The notes: generated from the letters alone by a model not told the origin. Positions 44,556-53,742 are shown, numbered from the stretch's first letter. The stretch: 64,000 nucleotides of DNA from Roseinatronobacter alkalisoli (GCF_028745735.1 NZ_JAQZSM010000018.1:1-64000); one strand, 5' to 3'. Numbers and translations are program-made.

Positions 44556-45734
44556 ATGCGCGCGTTGGAAGGTGTAAAGATAGCCGATTTCAGCTGGGTT
44601 GGTGCCGGACCGCGGGCAACCAAGGATCTGGCCGATAACGGTGCGCTGGTCATCAAGATCGAATCCGCGCGCAGGCTGGATCTGGGGCGCCGCTCGCCAC
44701 CATTTGCCGACAGCCCAAAAGATTACGACGGTTCCGCATTTTTTGCGCAATCCAACACATCCAAGAAAAGCGTCACCTTGAACCTGTCGGACCCGCGCGG
44801 CGTGGACTTGGCACGGCAACTTGTTGGCTGGGCTGATGTTGTTGTCGAAAACTTTGGCCCCAACTACATGGAGCGTATCGGGCTGGGATTTGAAACCTTG
44901 CGCAAGATCAAGCCGGATATCATTCTGGCCAGTGTTTCGGTTGCTGGACGCACCGGCCCAATGGCCGGGTTTCGCGGATATGGCAATTCCGCCGCCGCCC
45001 ATTCCGGACATGCGGCACTGTCAGGATGGCCCGATCGCCCCCCACATATGCCGCCGCTTGCCTATGGCGATGTCGTCGCACCAATGTTTGCGACTGTGGC
45101 AGTTTTGGCAGCACTTGAATACCGTAGCCGCACAGGGCGCGGGCAGCATCTGGATATTTCGCAGATTGAACCGATGGTTCATGTCATTGCCGACCTGTTC
45201 GCCGATCCTGATGCGGGGAAATCCGGAAACGCAGATCCGGTCATGGCACCGCATGGTGTCTATCGTTGCAAGGGGGACAAATGGATTGCCATCGCCGCCG
45301 AAACGAATGCGCAATGGCGCAGTATATGCACTGTGCTGGGGCTGACACCGGATACTTGTTTTGAAACTGCGAAGGGGCGCATCAGGCATCTGCAACAGCT
45401 GGACCAGCAAGTTGCGCAGGCTATTGCGGCAAGGAGTCGTGATGACCTGATCATCGAACTGTCGCAGGCTGACGTGCCAGTAGCCGCAGTTCAGAACGGG
45501 CGCGACGTGTTTGAGGATCCCGAATTACGTGCAGCCGGTCATGTTGTGCCAGTCCAGCATCCGGTTCTGGGCACCAGCATGATGCCAACACCACCAATGA
45601 TCTTTTCGCAAACCCCTTCCGCAGTCAGTGCCGCGCCCTGTCTGGGTGCCCATAATGACGAAGTGCTTTCTGGCATTCTGGGCCTGTCCGCTGAACGTCT
45701 GGAAGAATTGAAAACCTTGGGGGTCGTCGCATGA
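44556..45734 (+). CDS. Class III (CaiB/BaiF) CoA-transferase family protein
   Basis: The protein has 392 residues. LEGVKIADFSWVGAGPRATKDLADNGALVIKIE opens the fold, and the catalytic Asp172 in AYGDVVAPMF is present. It could form an acyl-CoA from an imported carboxylate. ATG at 44556 has GGGGGA four bases upstream; a longer frame begins in the promoter. Its stop overlaps the next start (ATGA), suggesting stoichiometric production with the protein at 45731-46828. Confidence 0.88.
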   Translation: MRALEGVKIADFSWVGAGPRATKDLADNGALVIKIESARRLDLGRRSPPFADSPKDYDGSAFFAQSNTSKKSVTLNLSDPRGVDLARQLVGWADVVVENFGPNYMERIGLGFETLRKIKPDIILASVSVAGRTGPMAGFRGYGNSAAAHSGHAALSGWPDRPPHMPPLAYGDVVAPMFATVAVLAALEYRSRTGRGQHLDISQIEPMVHVIADLFADPDAGKSGNADPVMAPHGVYRCKGDKWIAIAAETNAQWRSICTVLGLTPDTCFETAKGRIRHLQQLDQQVAQAIAARSRDDLIIELSQADVPVAAVQNGRDVFEDPELRAAGHVVPVQHPVLGTSMMPTPPMIFSQTPSAVSAAPCLGAHNDEVLSGILGLSAERLEELKTLGVVA

Positions 45735-46828
45735 GCCAACTGCAGGGCATCCGCGTTCTCGAACTTTCAGATGGTCTGGTCGATCTGGGCGGCCGGATGC
45801 TGGCCGAACTGGGCGCAACTGTCATCAGCCTGTCACGCAGCGCACCGCAGACTGACGCGCGGGAACTTGCATGGGGGCACGGCAAGCATCGATTTACCTG
45901 GCCAGAGGATATTTCGGCATTGTCGCGCATTCTGGAAGAAGCGGATCTTCTGCTTGAAGATCGCCGACGTGGGCCGATTATTCCTGATGCCATGCTGACA
46001 GGTCTTGACCAGCTGATCCATGTGGTTGCGCGCCCCTACAGCGCCGCCGGTCCCCGCAGTGGTCACGTTGCGACGGATCTGACGCTGATGGCGCAAAGCG
46101 GGTTGATGCATATAACTGGCGATCCTGACCGCCCCCCGCTGCGTTTTCCAGGTGAACAGGCATATGCGCTGACCGGCATTCAAGTGGCGACGGCCGGCTT
46201 GATGGCGCTTCATGCGCGCCGCCGGACGGGGTGCGGGCAATGTGTCGAAGTCTCGGCTCTGCAAGCAACGACATTGGCAAATTACCGCGAAGCCATCATG
46301 TATGAGTGGACCGGACGCATAGGCAACCGCACCGGCAACCGGCTGGTGCGCGGAAAATCGGGGGTACGACAAGTCTGGCCCTGCGCAGACGGTCATGTGA
46401 CGTGGTCCATGATCGACAATCCGAACATGATGCGTGCCGTGATAAATGTTCTGGAACAGCATGATGCGGCAGGTGAACTTGCTGAAGTTGATTGGGGGGC
46501 CATCCTTGTCGCAGACATGCCGCAGGATGTGATTGGCCGCTGGGAAGCCATTCTGGAAGCCTTCTTCGCGCACCACACCAAAGGTCAGCTTGGGCAATGG
46601 TCGCTTGAACTTGGGTGGGGGCTTTCGGTCATTCATGATCTGGATGAAGTGCGCGACAGCGCCCATTTACGTGAACGCGGCCTGTTTGTGCCCATCCGTT
46701 CGGGTGATGATGAGATCCCGCTTCCGGGACCATTGTTTCACCATGGCGCCGGTCACGATGTTCCCGTTCGAACGCTGATGCCAAAGCAGGCGCTGGACGA
46801 TTTCCGCGGCTGGGAGACATACGCATGA
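45731..46828 (+). CDS. CaiB/BaiF-family protein without the catalytic Asp
   Basis: The protein has 365 residues. LQGIRVLELSDGLVDLGGRMLAELGATVISL and GIQVATAGLMALHARRRTGCGQCVEVSAL align with the CoA-transferase III fold, but at the catalytic position the sequence reads AYALTG (144-149), so no Asp is present. The GPYL-like GAP of the N-terminus is also replaced by GLVDLGG. It is likely a structural or allosteric partner of one of the neighbouring active subunits rather than an enzyme by itself. Confidence 0.8.
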   Translation: MSQLQGIRVLELSDGLVDLGGRMLAELGATVISLSRSAPQTDARELAWGHGKHRFTWPEDISALSRILEEADLLLEDRRRGPIIPDAMLTGLDQLIHVVARPYSAAGPRSGHVATDLTLMAQSGLMHITGDPDRPPLRFPGEQAYALTGIQVATAGLMALHARRRTGCGQCVEVSALQATTLANYREAIMYEWTGRIGNRTGNRLVRGKSGVRQVWPCADGHVTWSMIDNPNMMRAVINVLEQHDAAGELAEVDWGAILVADMPQDVIGRWEAILEAFFAHHTKGQLGQWSLELGWGLSVIHDLDEVRDSAHLRERGLFVPIRSGDDEIPLPGPLFHHGAGHDVPVRTLMPKQALDDFRGWETYA

Positions 46829-48009
46829 CAGCGCTTCAAGGCATGAAGGTGCTTGATTTTTCGCGTTTGCTGCCGGGGCCATATTGCACATGGCTGCTTG
46901 CCGATATGGGTGCCGATGTCATTCGTATTGAAAACCCGCGGGAACTGAAAAAGCAGGCAAAGGTTTTCGGCTGGGACCGCCTGACCCCAACCGGGCGCGC
47001 GGAATTGCGGCAGAATGACATCCTGTCGCGCAACAAGAAGTCGCTGAAACTTGATATTGGCAATCCCGATGCACTGGCGCTGATCAAGCGTCTGGTGCTG
47101 GGCGCAGATATCATGGTTGAAGATTATCGCCCCGGCGTTCTGGCCAGCCTGGGACTGGATTACCAAACACTTCAGAAAATCAACCCGCGCCTTATCTATT
47201 GCAGCCTGACCTTGTGCGGACATACCGGGCCTTACCGCGATAAACCCGGGCACGACCCGGTTGCCCTTGCTATTTCAGGGGCACTGTCACGCATTGGCGA
47301 GAACGCGGACACACCTTCCTTCGCGGGGGTTCCGGTTGCAGATATCGTGACTGGCACGCATGCTGCCTTCGGCATTCTGGCTGCTGCAATTGCCCGTCAG
47401 CGTGACGGCAAAGGCCAGCATGTCGACATCGCGATGAGTGATTGTGCAATGTCGCTTCTGGTAAATGTGCTGTCGCGCCACCCGGACCCGTCCACCATTC
47501 CACCGCGTGGGGCGCGGCGTGCCGACATGGGGTTATGGCGAACAAAAGACAACAAATTCATCGTCACAACTGACATGGAGCCACGCTATTGGCACCGGTT
47601 TTGCGAAGCTGTGGGAAAGCCTGAATTCACAGAGCTTCAGCATGATGTTCAGTCATGGCCCCGTATTCGGACAGAACTGCAAATCATATTTTCAGAACGC
47701 ACGCGGGACGAATGGCTTGACCTGCTGACCGCCGCGCAAACCCAGTTCTGCGCCGTTCATGACGTGGCAGAGGCGCTGACGGATGAACACAATCTCGCGC
47801 GGGGGATGGTCGTCCCGGTACAATCCGATACCGGGCGCGACCTTCAGCAGATCGGTTCACCCGTCAAGCTTACAAGAACCCCTGCACGGGTCCGCAATCT
47901 GGCGCCAGTTCCGGGGCAGGACAGGGATGAAATCCTGTTTGCAGCCGGTTTGGGTGCAAAAGACATAAAGGCTTTGGCCGCAGCCGGAGCTTTTGGAGAA
48001 GACTTATAA
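46825..48009 (+). CDS. Class III (CaiB/BaiF) CoA-transferase / acyl-CoA racemase-like protein
   Basis: The protein has 394 residues. MKVLDFSRLLPGPYCTWLLADMGADVIRIE is a textbook start, and Asp173 in VADIVTG is the catalytic residue. GHDPVALAISGALSRIG resembles alpha-methylacyl-CoA racemases, which belong to the same fold, so transferase and racemase are both possible. The gene overlaps the preceding one by four bases and ends 26 bases before the TRAP binding-protein gene. Confidence 0.88.
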   Translation: MTALQGMKVLDFSRLLPGPYCTWLLADMGADVIRIENPRELKKQAKVFGWDRLTPTGRAELRQNDILSRNKKSLKLDIGNPDALALIKRLVLGADIMVEDYRPGVLASLGLDYQTLQKINPRLIYCSLTLCGHTGPYRDKPGHDPVALAISGALSRIGENADTPSFAGVPVADIVTGTHAAFGILAAAIARQRDGKGQHVDIAMSDCAMSLLVNVLSRHPDPSTIPPRGARRADMGLWRTKDNKFIVTTDMEPRYWHRFCEAVGKPEFTELQHDVQSWPRIRTELQIIFSERTRDEWLDLLTAAQTQFCAVHDVAEALTDEHNLARGMVVPVQSDTGRDLQQIGSPVKLTRTPARVRNLAPVPGQDRDEILFAAGLGAKDIKALAAAGAFGEDL

Positions 48010-48035
48010 CAAAACCATCAAATCGGGAGGATACG

Positions 48036-49043
48036 ATGGCTTACTTCACGAAGACTGCGCTAACCACTGGCATAATCACCGTTCTGGGGCTGGGTATGGC
48101 CACAGCTCAGGAATTCCGGCTGACTTATGCATCGCCATATGGGCCCACTCATCCATATGGCGAAGCGGATCAGGCGTGGATTGACAGAATTCACGAACAG
48201 ACCGAGGGGCGCGTGGAAATCACGCCTTTCTGGGGCCGCTCATTGATCACAAGCCGCGAAGGCGTTGACGAACTTGCCGCAGGTGTCGCCGATATTGCGT
48301 ATATAGCGCCCATTTACGCAAGTTCCGGGTATGAACTGTCGCGCCTTACACCATCCTTTTTCTATGGGTATGAGGATGCTCTTGAAGTTCTGGATGTGTA
48401 TCTGGAACTGTGGAACGAATTCCCCCAGTTCGAGCAGGAACTGGACGGCGTAAAAGTCCTTGGGTTCAACGTGGGCACCCCCATGCACCTGATGCTGCGC
48501 GACCGCCCGTTTGAACAGGTCAGCGATTTGCAGGGGCTGCGCATCCGTTCGGCGGTTGACTATATCAGCGCATTGGCCGGTTTCGGGGCCGAAGGCGTTA
48601 CCATGCCGATGACAGACACATATCCCGCACTGGAACGCGGTGTCGTGGATGGTGTGATCGCACCCTATGAGGCGCTGCGATCCCTGAGTTTCGCCGAAGT
48701 CATCAATTACTATTCAGAACTGCCCCACAGCCGCGGCGCCTACCCGTCCCGGGCCATGAATGGTGGCGTCTGGGCCCGCCTTCCTGCTGACATTCAACAG
48801 GTATTCGAGGATAACATCCTCTGGCTTACCACGATGACATATGAACTGGCCGAAGGGTCCGAAGATGCGGGGCGCGCATATGGCGAAGAAATGGGCGTCA
48901 CATTCAACACCGTAGATGAAAGCGTCATCATCGAATATTCGGCGGCCTTTGCGCAGCCTGCACGGGAAACTGCAGAACGCCTTGATGCCGCGGGAATGCC
49001 CGGAACCGAAATCCTGAACCGCGTTCGCGCGGGTCGCGACTGA
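48036..49043 (+). CDS. dctP: TRAP transporter DctP-type solute-binding protein
   Basis: This 335-residue periplasmic protein has a signal peptide of about 24 residues ending ATA. LQGLRIRSAVDYISALAGFGAEGVTMPMTDTYPALERGVVDGVI contains the conserved Arg and the family pattern. GGGAGGA precedes the ATG. Location in the CoA-transferase cluster suggests that it binds the carboxylate that is later activated to a CoA thioester. Confidence 0.9.
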   Translation: MAYFTKTALTTGIITVLGLGMATAQEFRLTYASPYGPTHPYGEADQAWIDRIHEQTEGRVEITPFWGRSLITSREGVDELAAGVADIAYIAPIYASSGYELSRLTPSFFYGYEDALEVLDVYLELWNEFPQFEQELDGVKVLGFNVGTPMHLMLRDRPFEQVSDLQGLRIRSAVDYISALAGFGAEGVTMPMTDTYPALERGVVDGVIAPYEALRSLSFAEVINYYSELPHSRGAYPSRAMNGGVWARLPADIQQVFEDNILWLTTMTYELAEGSEDAGRAYGEEMGVTFNTVDESVIIEYSAAFAQPARETAERLDAAGMPGTEILNRVRAGRD

Positions 49044-49054
49044 CGCAGCAATCA

Positions 49055-49095
49055 GAAAGTGACGGGGCCGCCACAGCCTCGTCACTTTCCGTTTT
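49055..49095 (+). terminator. Strong hairpin between dctP and dctQ
   Basis: GAAAGTGACG (49055-49064) pairs perfectly with CGTCACTTTC (49080-49089) over ten bases, followed by CGTTTTC. It is likely a partial terminator or stabiliser giving more binding protein than permease. The same arrangement occurs at 23919-23952. Confidence 0.65.
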
Positions 49096-49120
49096 CAAAA
49101 ATTAGCCAAGGTATGGATGC

Positions 49121-49642
49121 ATGCGTTACGGTCAGCGCCTTCTGGAACTGTTTAGCCGGGTGTCGGGATTGATTGCGGTCAGTGGCATTCTCGCCCTGAT
49201 GGCGTTGACTGTCGTCACAGTTGCCTTCCGCGCGGTGGGCATAGCCTTTCCAGGGACATACGCGATTGCGGAATTGTTGCTTATTCCCGCCATCAGCTTC
49301 GCACTGGTCTATGCAACCATGCAAAACGAGCATACGGGCGTCACCCTGTTCGTGGACGGACTGCATCACAGGCGGTTCCGGCTGACCCTTAAGGGCATCA
49401 TGCTGGCCTTGGGGTCGCTGTTCTGGATGGCAGTTGCGCTGGCAACAATACGCGAAGCGATAAGGCGGGCTGCGCAAGGCGAAATGTCCCCGATCATCAA
49501 TATTCCTGTCGCGCCCTTCCGGTGGATGATGGCAATCGCCATGATCCTGATCTGCGTGACGCTACTGTTCAAAGTGCTGCAATTGTTTCTTGGCCAGGAC
49601 GATAGCATCAACACCCCCGAAAAACTGGAAAACAAACTATGA
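49121..49642 (+). CDS. dctQ: TRAP transporter small permease (DctQ)
   Basis: The protein has 173 residues and four hydrophobic segments, with YAIAELLLIPAISFALVYATMQNEHTGVTLFVDGL typical of DctQ. Its stop overlaps the dctM start by four bases. Confidence 0.88.
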   Translation: MRYGQRLLELFSRVSGLIAVSGILALMALTVVTVAFRAVGIAFPGTYAIAELLLIPAISFALVYATMQNEHTGVTLFVDGLHHRRFRLTLKGIMLALGSLFWMAVALATIREAIRRAAQGEMSPIINIPVAPFRWMMAIAMILICVTLLFKVLQLFLGQDDSINTPEKLENKL

Positions 49643-50934
49643 GCACGGTCGCTATCGGTTTTGTCGGGCTTGCAATCGTCTTTGCGTTTATCGCGGCGGG
49701 AATGCCCATCGGGTTTGCGATGGGGCTGGTGGGTTTTGTCGGGTTCGCAGCCATTATCAGCTTCGATGCTGCAGTAGTGCGCATCGGGGTCACGACCTAT
49801 GGCATTGTTACGAACCACGCTATCGGAACCATTCCGCTGTTTCTGTTCATGGCGCACCTCATGTTTGCATCCGGCATCGGGCGCGACATCTACGACTTTG
49901 CCGCGAAATGGATCGGACGCAGACGCGGCGGGCTTGCCATGGCGACGATCGGGGCATCAGCGGGGTTTGCTTCGGTCAGCGCATCCAGTCTGGCGACGAC
50001 AGCAACGATGGGGCTGGTCGCGATGCCTGAAATGCGCAAGCATAAATACGACCTGTCGCTGGCGTCCGGCAGTGTCGTCGCAGGCGGCACCATTGGCGCG
50101 CTGATACCACCTTCCGGAATGTTCATCATCTATGGAATCCTTACCGAAACATCGATCGGCGCAATGTTTGCTGCGGGGATCATTCCGGGTATTATGCTGG
50201 CACTTTTTTATATTGTCACGATAGCCATCATCTGCCGGATCAACCCTGATGCGGGACCGCGCGGCCCGAAATACACATTCCGCGAAAAACTCGCCAGTTT
50301 CAAAACCACTGGCGAAGTGATCTTGTTGTTCAGTCTGGTCATGGGGGGCATCATCTTTGGTTGGTTCACCCCGACCGAGGCAGGCGCAATCGGGGCATTC
50401 GGCGCGATTGTAATAACCGCCGCACGGCGTCGCCTGACCTGGGTCACGGCACGCACAGCAATATATGCTACGGTCAAGACAACGGGGATGATCTTCGGCA
50501 TCCTGTTCGGCGCGTTGGTGTTCAACAGCTTTGTAACCGTCACACGGATACCGCTTCACATTGTTGATTTTGTCAGCAACAGCGGCTTTGCGCCAATGAC
50601 CATCTTACTGATGATTCTGGCCGTTTATCTTGTCCTCGGGATGGTGCTGGATGCGTCGGCGATGATGACCCTGACAGTGCCTTTGTTCTTTCCCCTTGTT
50701 ACCGGTCTGGGGTTTGATGCGATATTGTTTGGTGTTCTGGTTGTGCGGATGACAGAAATTGCCCTTATCACCCCACCCGTGGGCATGAATGTATATATCC
50801 TGTCAGGCGTTGCACGCGATGTGCCGCTGAACAAAATATTCAAGGGCGCATTTCCCTTCGTCGGTGCAGATATATTGCATGTCGCGCTATTGCTCGCGTT
50901 TCCGATACTGGTGCTTTGGCTGCCAAGTCTGTAG
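49639..50934 (+). CDS. dctM: TRAP transporter large permease (DctM)
   Basis: This 431-residue protein of about 12 membrane segments has SAGFASVSASSLATTATMGLVAMPEM and GSVVAGGTIGALIPPSGMFIIYGILTETSIGAMFAAGIIPGI, along with WFTPTEAGAIGA. All are classic DctM. It completes the DctPQM importer of the MarR-regulated cluster. Confidence 0.93.
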   Translation: MSTVAIGFVGLAIVFAFIAAGMPIGFAMGLVGFVGFAAIISFDAAVVRIGVTTYGIVTNHAIGTIPLFLFMAHLMFASGIGRDIYDFAAKWIGRRRGGLAMATIGASAGFASVSASSLATTATMGLVAMPEMRKHKYDLSLASGSVVAGGTIGALIPPSGMFIIYGILTETSIGAMFAAGIIPGIMLALFYIVTIAIICRINPDAGPRGPKYTFREKLASFKTTGEVILLFSLVMGGIIFGWFTPTEAGAIGAFGAIVITAARRRLTWVTARTAIYATVKTTGMIFGILFGALVFNSFVTVTRIPLHIVDFVSNSGFAPMTILLMILAVYLVLGMVLDASAMMTLTVPLFFPLVTGLGFDAILFGVLVVRMTEIALITPPVGMNVYILSGVARDVPLNKIFKGAFPFVGADILHVALLLAFPILVLWLPSL

Positions 50935-50963
50935 CGTGAAGCGCATTGTTCATTGTCCGGCGA

Positions 50964-50999
50964 ACCGGCGGCCGCAACAAATGGCCGGAACGGTTTTTT
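50964..50999 (+). terminator. Rho-independent terminator after dctM
   Basis: ACCG at 50964-50967 and CGGCC pair with GGCCG and CGGT across a nine-base loop with a small internal bulge, followed by TTTTTT at 50994-50999. It lies 30 bases after the dctM stop and probably ends the CoA-transferase/TRAP transcript. Confidence 0.6.
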
Positions 51000-51104
51000 G
51001 CTTCAACTTTACGATGCCGCCGTTCCCGGACTAGCCTGAAGCGGAGTTGTTATGGCTGATTCTTCGTTCTATATCGGGCAAAGCAGTAACTGGACCGAGG
51101 ATAT

Positions 51105-53207
51105 ATGTCTGTCAGTAGACGTGGCTGGTTAAAAGGCGCTTCAGCCTTGCTTGTAACACCGATATTCGGATGCCGGGATACCACACACATGACAAGGATG
51201 CTTTGGCGCCAATGGCAATCGGATTGGCGCTGGATGGAAGAAATTGCGCAAAGGCGAGGTTGGCAGGTGACGCCGCTCTCAATCGCGCCGCCTGCCTCTG
51301 AAACTGCTGTCCAGGCACTGGAAAGCCTCCACGGGATGAGGGTGCCGCCGCAGCTTCGCGAATTGCTGACGCGCTATTCCGCGCATGTCGCGTTCGGCTG
51401 GTATATTCCGTCACATCTGCGTCCGATGCACCACCAGAACCTTCCAACGATGAGCGCGAACCGGTTTGCGATATGGGACATCGACCACATCGCCGACCAC
51501 GCGATTCCGAACTTTCTGGGCTTGAAGAGGCATTTGGCCGATATGGATCTCTCTGAAGCTCCGAATAGTCCTGAAATGTGGGAACATCAGTTTCCTGTCT
51601 ACAATCTGGTCAATGGTGACATTATCACCATCGACATGTCAGCGCCCGATGAACCGCATCCGGTGCGCTATTTCAGCCACGAACTGGAGATGCTGCACGG
51701 TCTTACGCTCGCACCGGATTTCATCTCCTTCGTAACCGAGATGTCGAAGCTTGGCTTCGCCGGAACGGAATGGGCATCGTGGATGCCGTTCGGCACGTTT
51801 GACGAGGCGCGGAACGCATACACGCTGAAGGCGGACAGTCCAGGTGGCAAGGCCTGGCTGGATTGGTTGGCAAAGGACCTCACTGAACCCGAAGCCGATG
51901 TGCCGCCGCAATCGATTTTAGAGGAAACACCAGCTGAACGCGCCTTGCTTACCGGCGCGCGCGCCAACGACATGGAAGCCGTCAAACTGGCGCTCAAGGC
52001 CGGGGCGAGGCCGGATGTCGTGCCAGACGGCAACTGGCTCTCGGACAACTTTGCCTGGGATCAGGAATTTTCGACCGCTCTCAGCTATGCCGTGCGCGCC
52101 AACAACCTGCCGCTTGCGCAGGGACTGCTCGACGCCGGTGCAACCGTGAATACGCGCCGCCTGCCGATGGCAGACGCGGTACAGGCAAGCACGCTCGACA
52201 CCATACAATGGCTGATCGGCCTGGGTGCGCGCGTTAACGGCTGGAAGGATGACCGCCATTGGCCAATTCACCTGCTAATCACGCAACGCAGCAAGCTGAC
52301 GGCACCAACAAGAAGCGAACTGGAAGCGCGCCTTCGCAAGGACAACGAGGTCTGGTCCCAGGCAGACGACGCCACTGACCATCGGCGGGTGCTGCGTGAC
52401 ATACAGGAAAAGCGCCTTCGCGATCAACTCGCCGCTTGGATAGACCGGCCCACCTATCTCGCCATGCTTGATGCGTTGTTGAAAGCCGGCGCGGAACCCG
52501 ACGCGCGCTGGGACAACGACACCACCGCACTGATGTGGGCGGAGGCGGATGATAGCGAGTTACTGTTGCGCGCGGGCGCCGATGTCGAGGCACGGGATTT
52601 CTCAGGCAGCAGCGCCCTGCATATGGCCAGACGACCGGATAAAATTCGTGTGCTCGTGGCCCATGGCGCCGATGTAAACGCCCTGGAGACGCCGCCACCG
52701 GGCTACGAAAACGAATGGGCGTCGACTCCGCTTCAATCCGCACTGCTCCTTTCAAGGCTCGATGGTCTTGAGCGCGCCCGGACTCTTCTGGACCTGAAGG
52801 CGGACCCACGCAAACGGGATGCTCAAGGCCGCAGTACCCTATGCTACTGCACAACAGTAGAGAGCTTCGAGCTCATCACCGCCCACGGCCTCGACCCGCT
52901 GGAGCGCCTTCCCGATGGCGGCACCCTGCTGCATAACCTGTACAGGGCGACCAGTCTCCGTACCTCCTGGCCTGACGAAGTTGCATTCCTCGATTTCCTG
53001 CTTGGTCTGGGTCTGCCGATCAACGCAGAGGATGACGCCGGACAAACAATGCTCCATGTCGCTGCAGAACGGACTCAGACGGTCGAGGATATTGCCCTGC
53101 TTCTGGATCGCGGCGCAGATAAGTCGGTTCGCGATCGTCGCGGGCGGCACCCCGTTGATCTTGTACCGGGATCACTTCAGGAGATCCGTAACCTTCTCGC
53201 ACCGTGA
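51105..53207 (+). CDS. SMI1/KNR4 (SUKH)-like domain and ankyrin-repeat protein with Tat/lipobox N-terminus
   Basis: The protein has 700 residues. It begins SRRGWLKGASALLVTPIFGC: a twin-arginine pair at 5-6, a hydrophobic stretch and a lipobox-like Cys23, so it may be an exported lipoprotein. Residues about 60-250 look like a SMI1/KNR4 domain (VPPQLRELLTRYSAHVAFGWYIP, then VYNLVNGDIITIDM and LTLAPDFISFVTEM). From about 275 to the end there are degenerate ankyrin repeats, for example AVKLALKAGARPD, LLLRAGADVEARDFSGSSALHMA and LLLDRGADKSVRDRRGRHPVDL. It is a monocistronic gene with no toxin gene nearby. Function unknown. Confidence 0.75.
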   Translation: MSVSRRGWLKGASALLVTPIFGCRDTTHMTRMLWRQWQSDWRWMEEIAQRRGWQVTPLSIAPPASETAVQALESLHGMRVPPQLRELLTRYSAHVAFGWYIPSHLRPMHHQNLPTMSANRFAIWDIDHIADHAIPNFLGLKRHLADMDLSEAPNSPEMWEHQFPVYNLVNGDIITIDMSAPDEPHPVRYFSHELEMLHGLTLAPDFISFVTEMSKLGFAGTEWASWMPFGTFDEARNAYTLKADSPGGKAWLDWLAKDLTEPEADVPPQSILEETPAERALLTGARANDMEAVKLALKAGARPDVVPDGNWLSDNFAWDQEFSTALSYAVRANNLPLAQGLLDAGATVNTRRLPMADAVQASTLDTIQWLIGLGARVNGWKDDRHWPIHLLITQRSKLTAPTRSELEARLRKDNEVWSQADDATDHRRVLRDIQEKRLRDQLAAWIDRPTYLAMLDALLKAGAEPDARWDNDTTALMWAEADDSELLLRAGADVEARDFSGSSALHMARRPDKIRVLVAHGADVNALETPPPGYENEWASTPLQSALLLSRLDGLERARTLLDLKADPRKRDAQGRSTLCYCTTVESFELITAHGLDPLERLPDGGTLLHNLYRATSLRTSWPDEVAFLDFLLGLGLPINAEDDAGQTMLHVAAERTQTVEDIALLLDRGADKSVRDRRGRHPVDLVPGSLQEIRNLLAP

Positions 53208-53742
53208 ATAAAGTTAGGGGCCCATGTCCCTGAAGATGCGCCCAAAGGTATGGGCTCATCCACCGGCTTGGCCGACCGCTGATCCAGACGAATGGGCATC
53301 GGGCGGGGCGATGTATGGCTTATCGCGGACATTCACATAGAAGCGGCGCAACATCCCCGGGAAAAGGCCACGCGGGACTGACCCCGCTGACCTGACAGAG
53401 TGACAAATGCGCGTTCCAGGATATTGATCGACCTGGCATTTCGCGATTTGCGCGCTATGTCGAAATCAGTCGGTCGAATTTCGAACCCGGCGTCAAACAT
53501 TAGTGCGTTCAGCCCCTCCAACACGCCAAACTGACGGAAACTGACAGGGCATTGGTTACTGCCCACAGGTTCTGAACGCCTGCAGCATCACAGGACTTGA
53601 AAGTCACCAAGCCGTGCGGGCTGTATTTCCAGCGCGCGTGACAAGCTTATTGAACGCAGGAAGGACGGATCGTCAGCCTGCGCGTTTGCGGTATGCGGGA
53701 TCAATATGAATACCGTTCGATACCGGCAACGCATTTTTGCCA
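53208..53742. other. Intergenic region without a recognisable gene
   Basis: A minus-strand frame of 77 codons at 53333-53566 starts with GTG and has no ribosome site or recognised domain. The rest shows no open frame of note. The mixed composition suggests that this may be degraded sequence, but no IS end or gene remnant could be identified. Confidence 0.35.

Noticed and set aside
51105-53207. Toxin-immunity pair around the SMI1/ankyrin protein
   Set aside because: No nuclease, deaminase or secretion-tagged toxin gene is adjacent, and the flanking 535 bases on the right show no gene.
53333-53566. 77-codon minus-strand frame
   Set aside because: It starts with GTG, has no ribosome site, no recognisable domain and no partner gene. 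Left as an intergenic frame.
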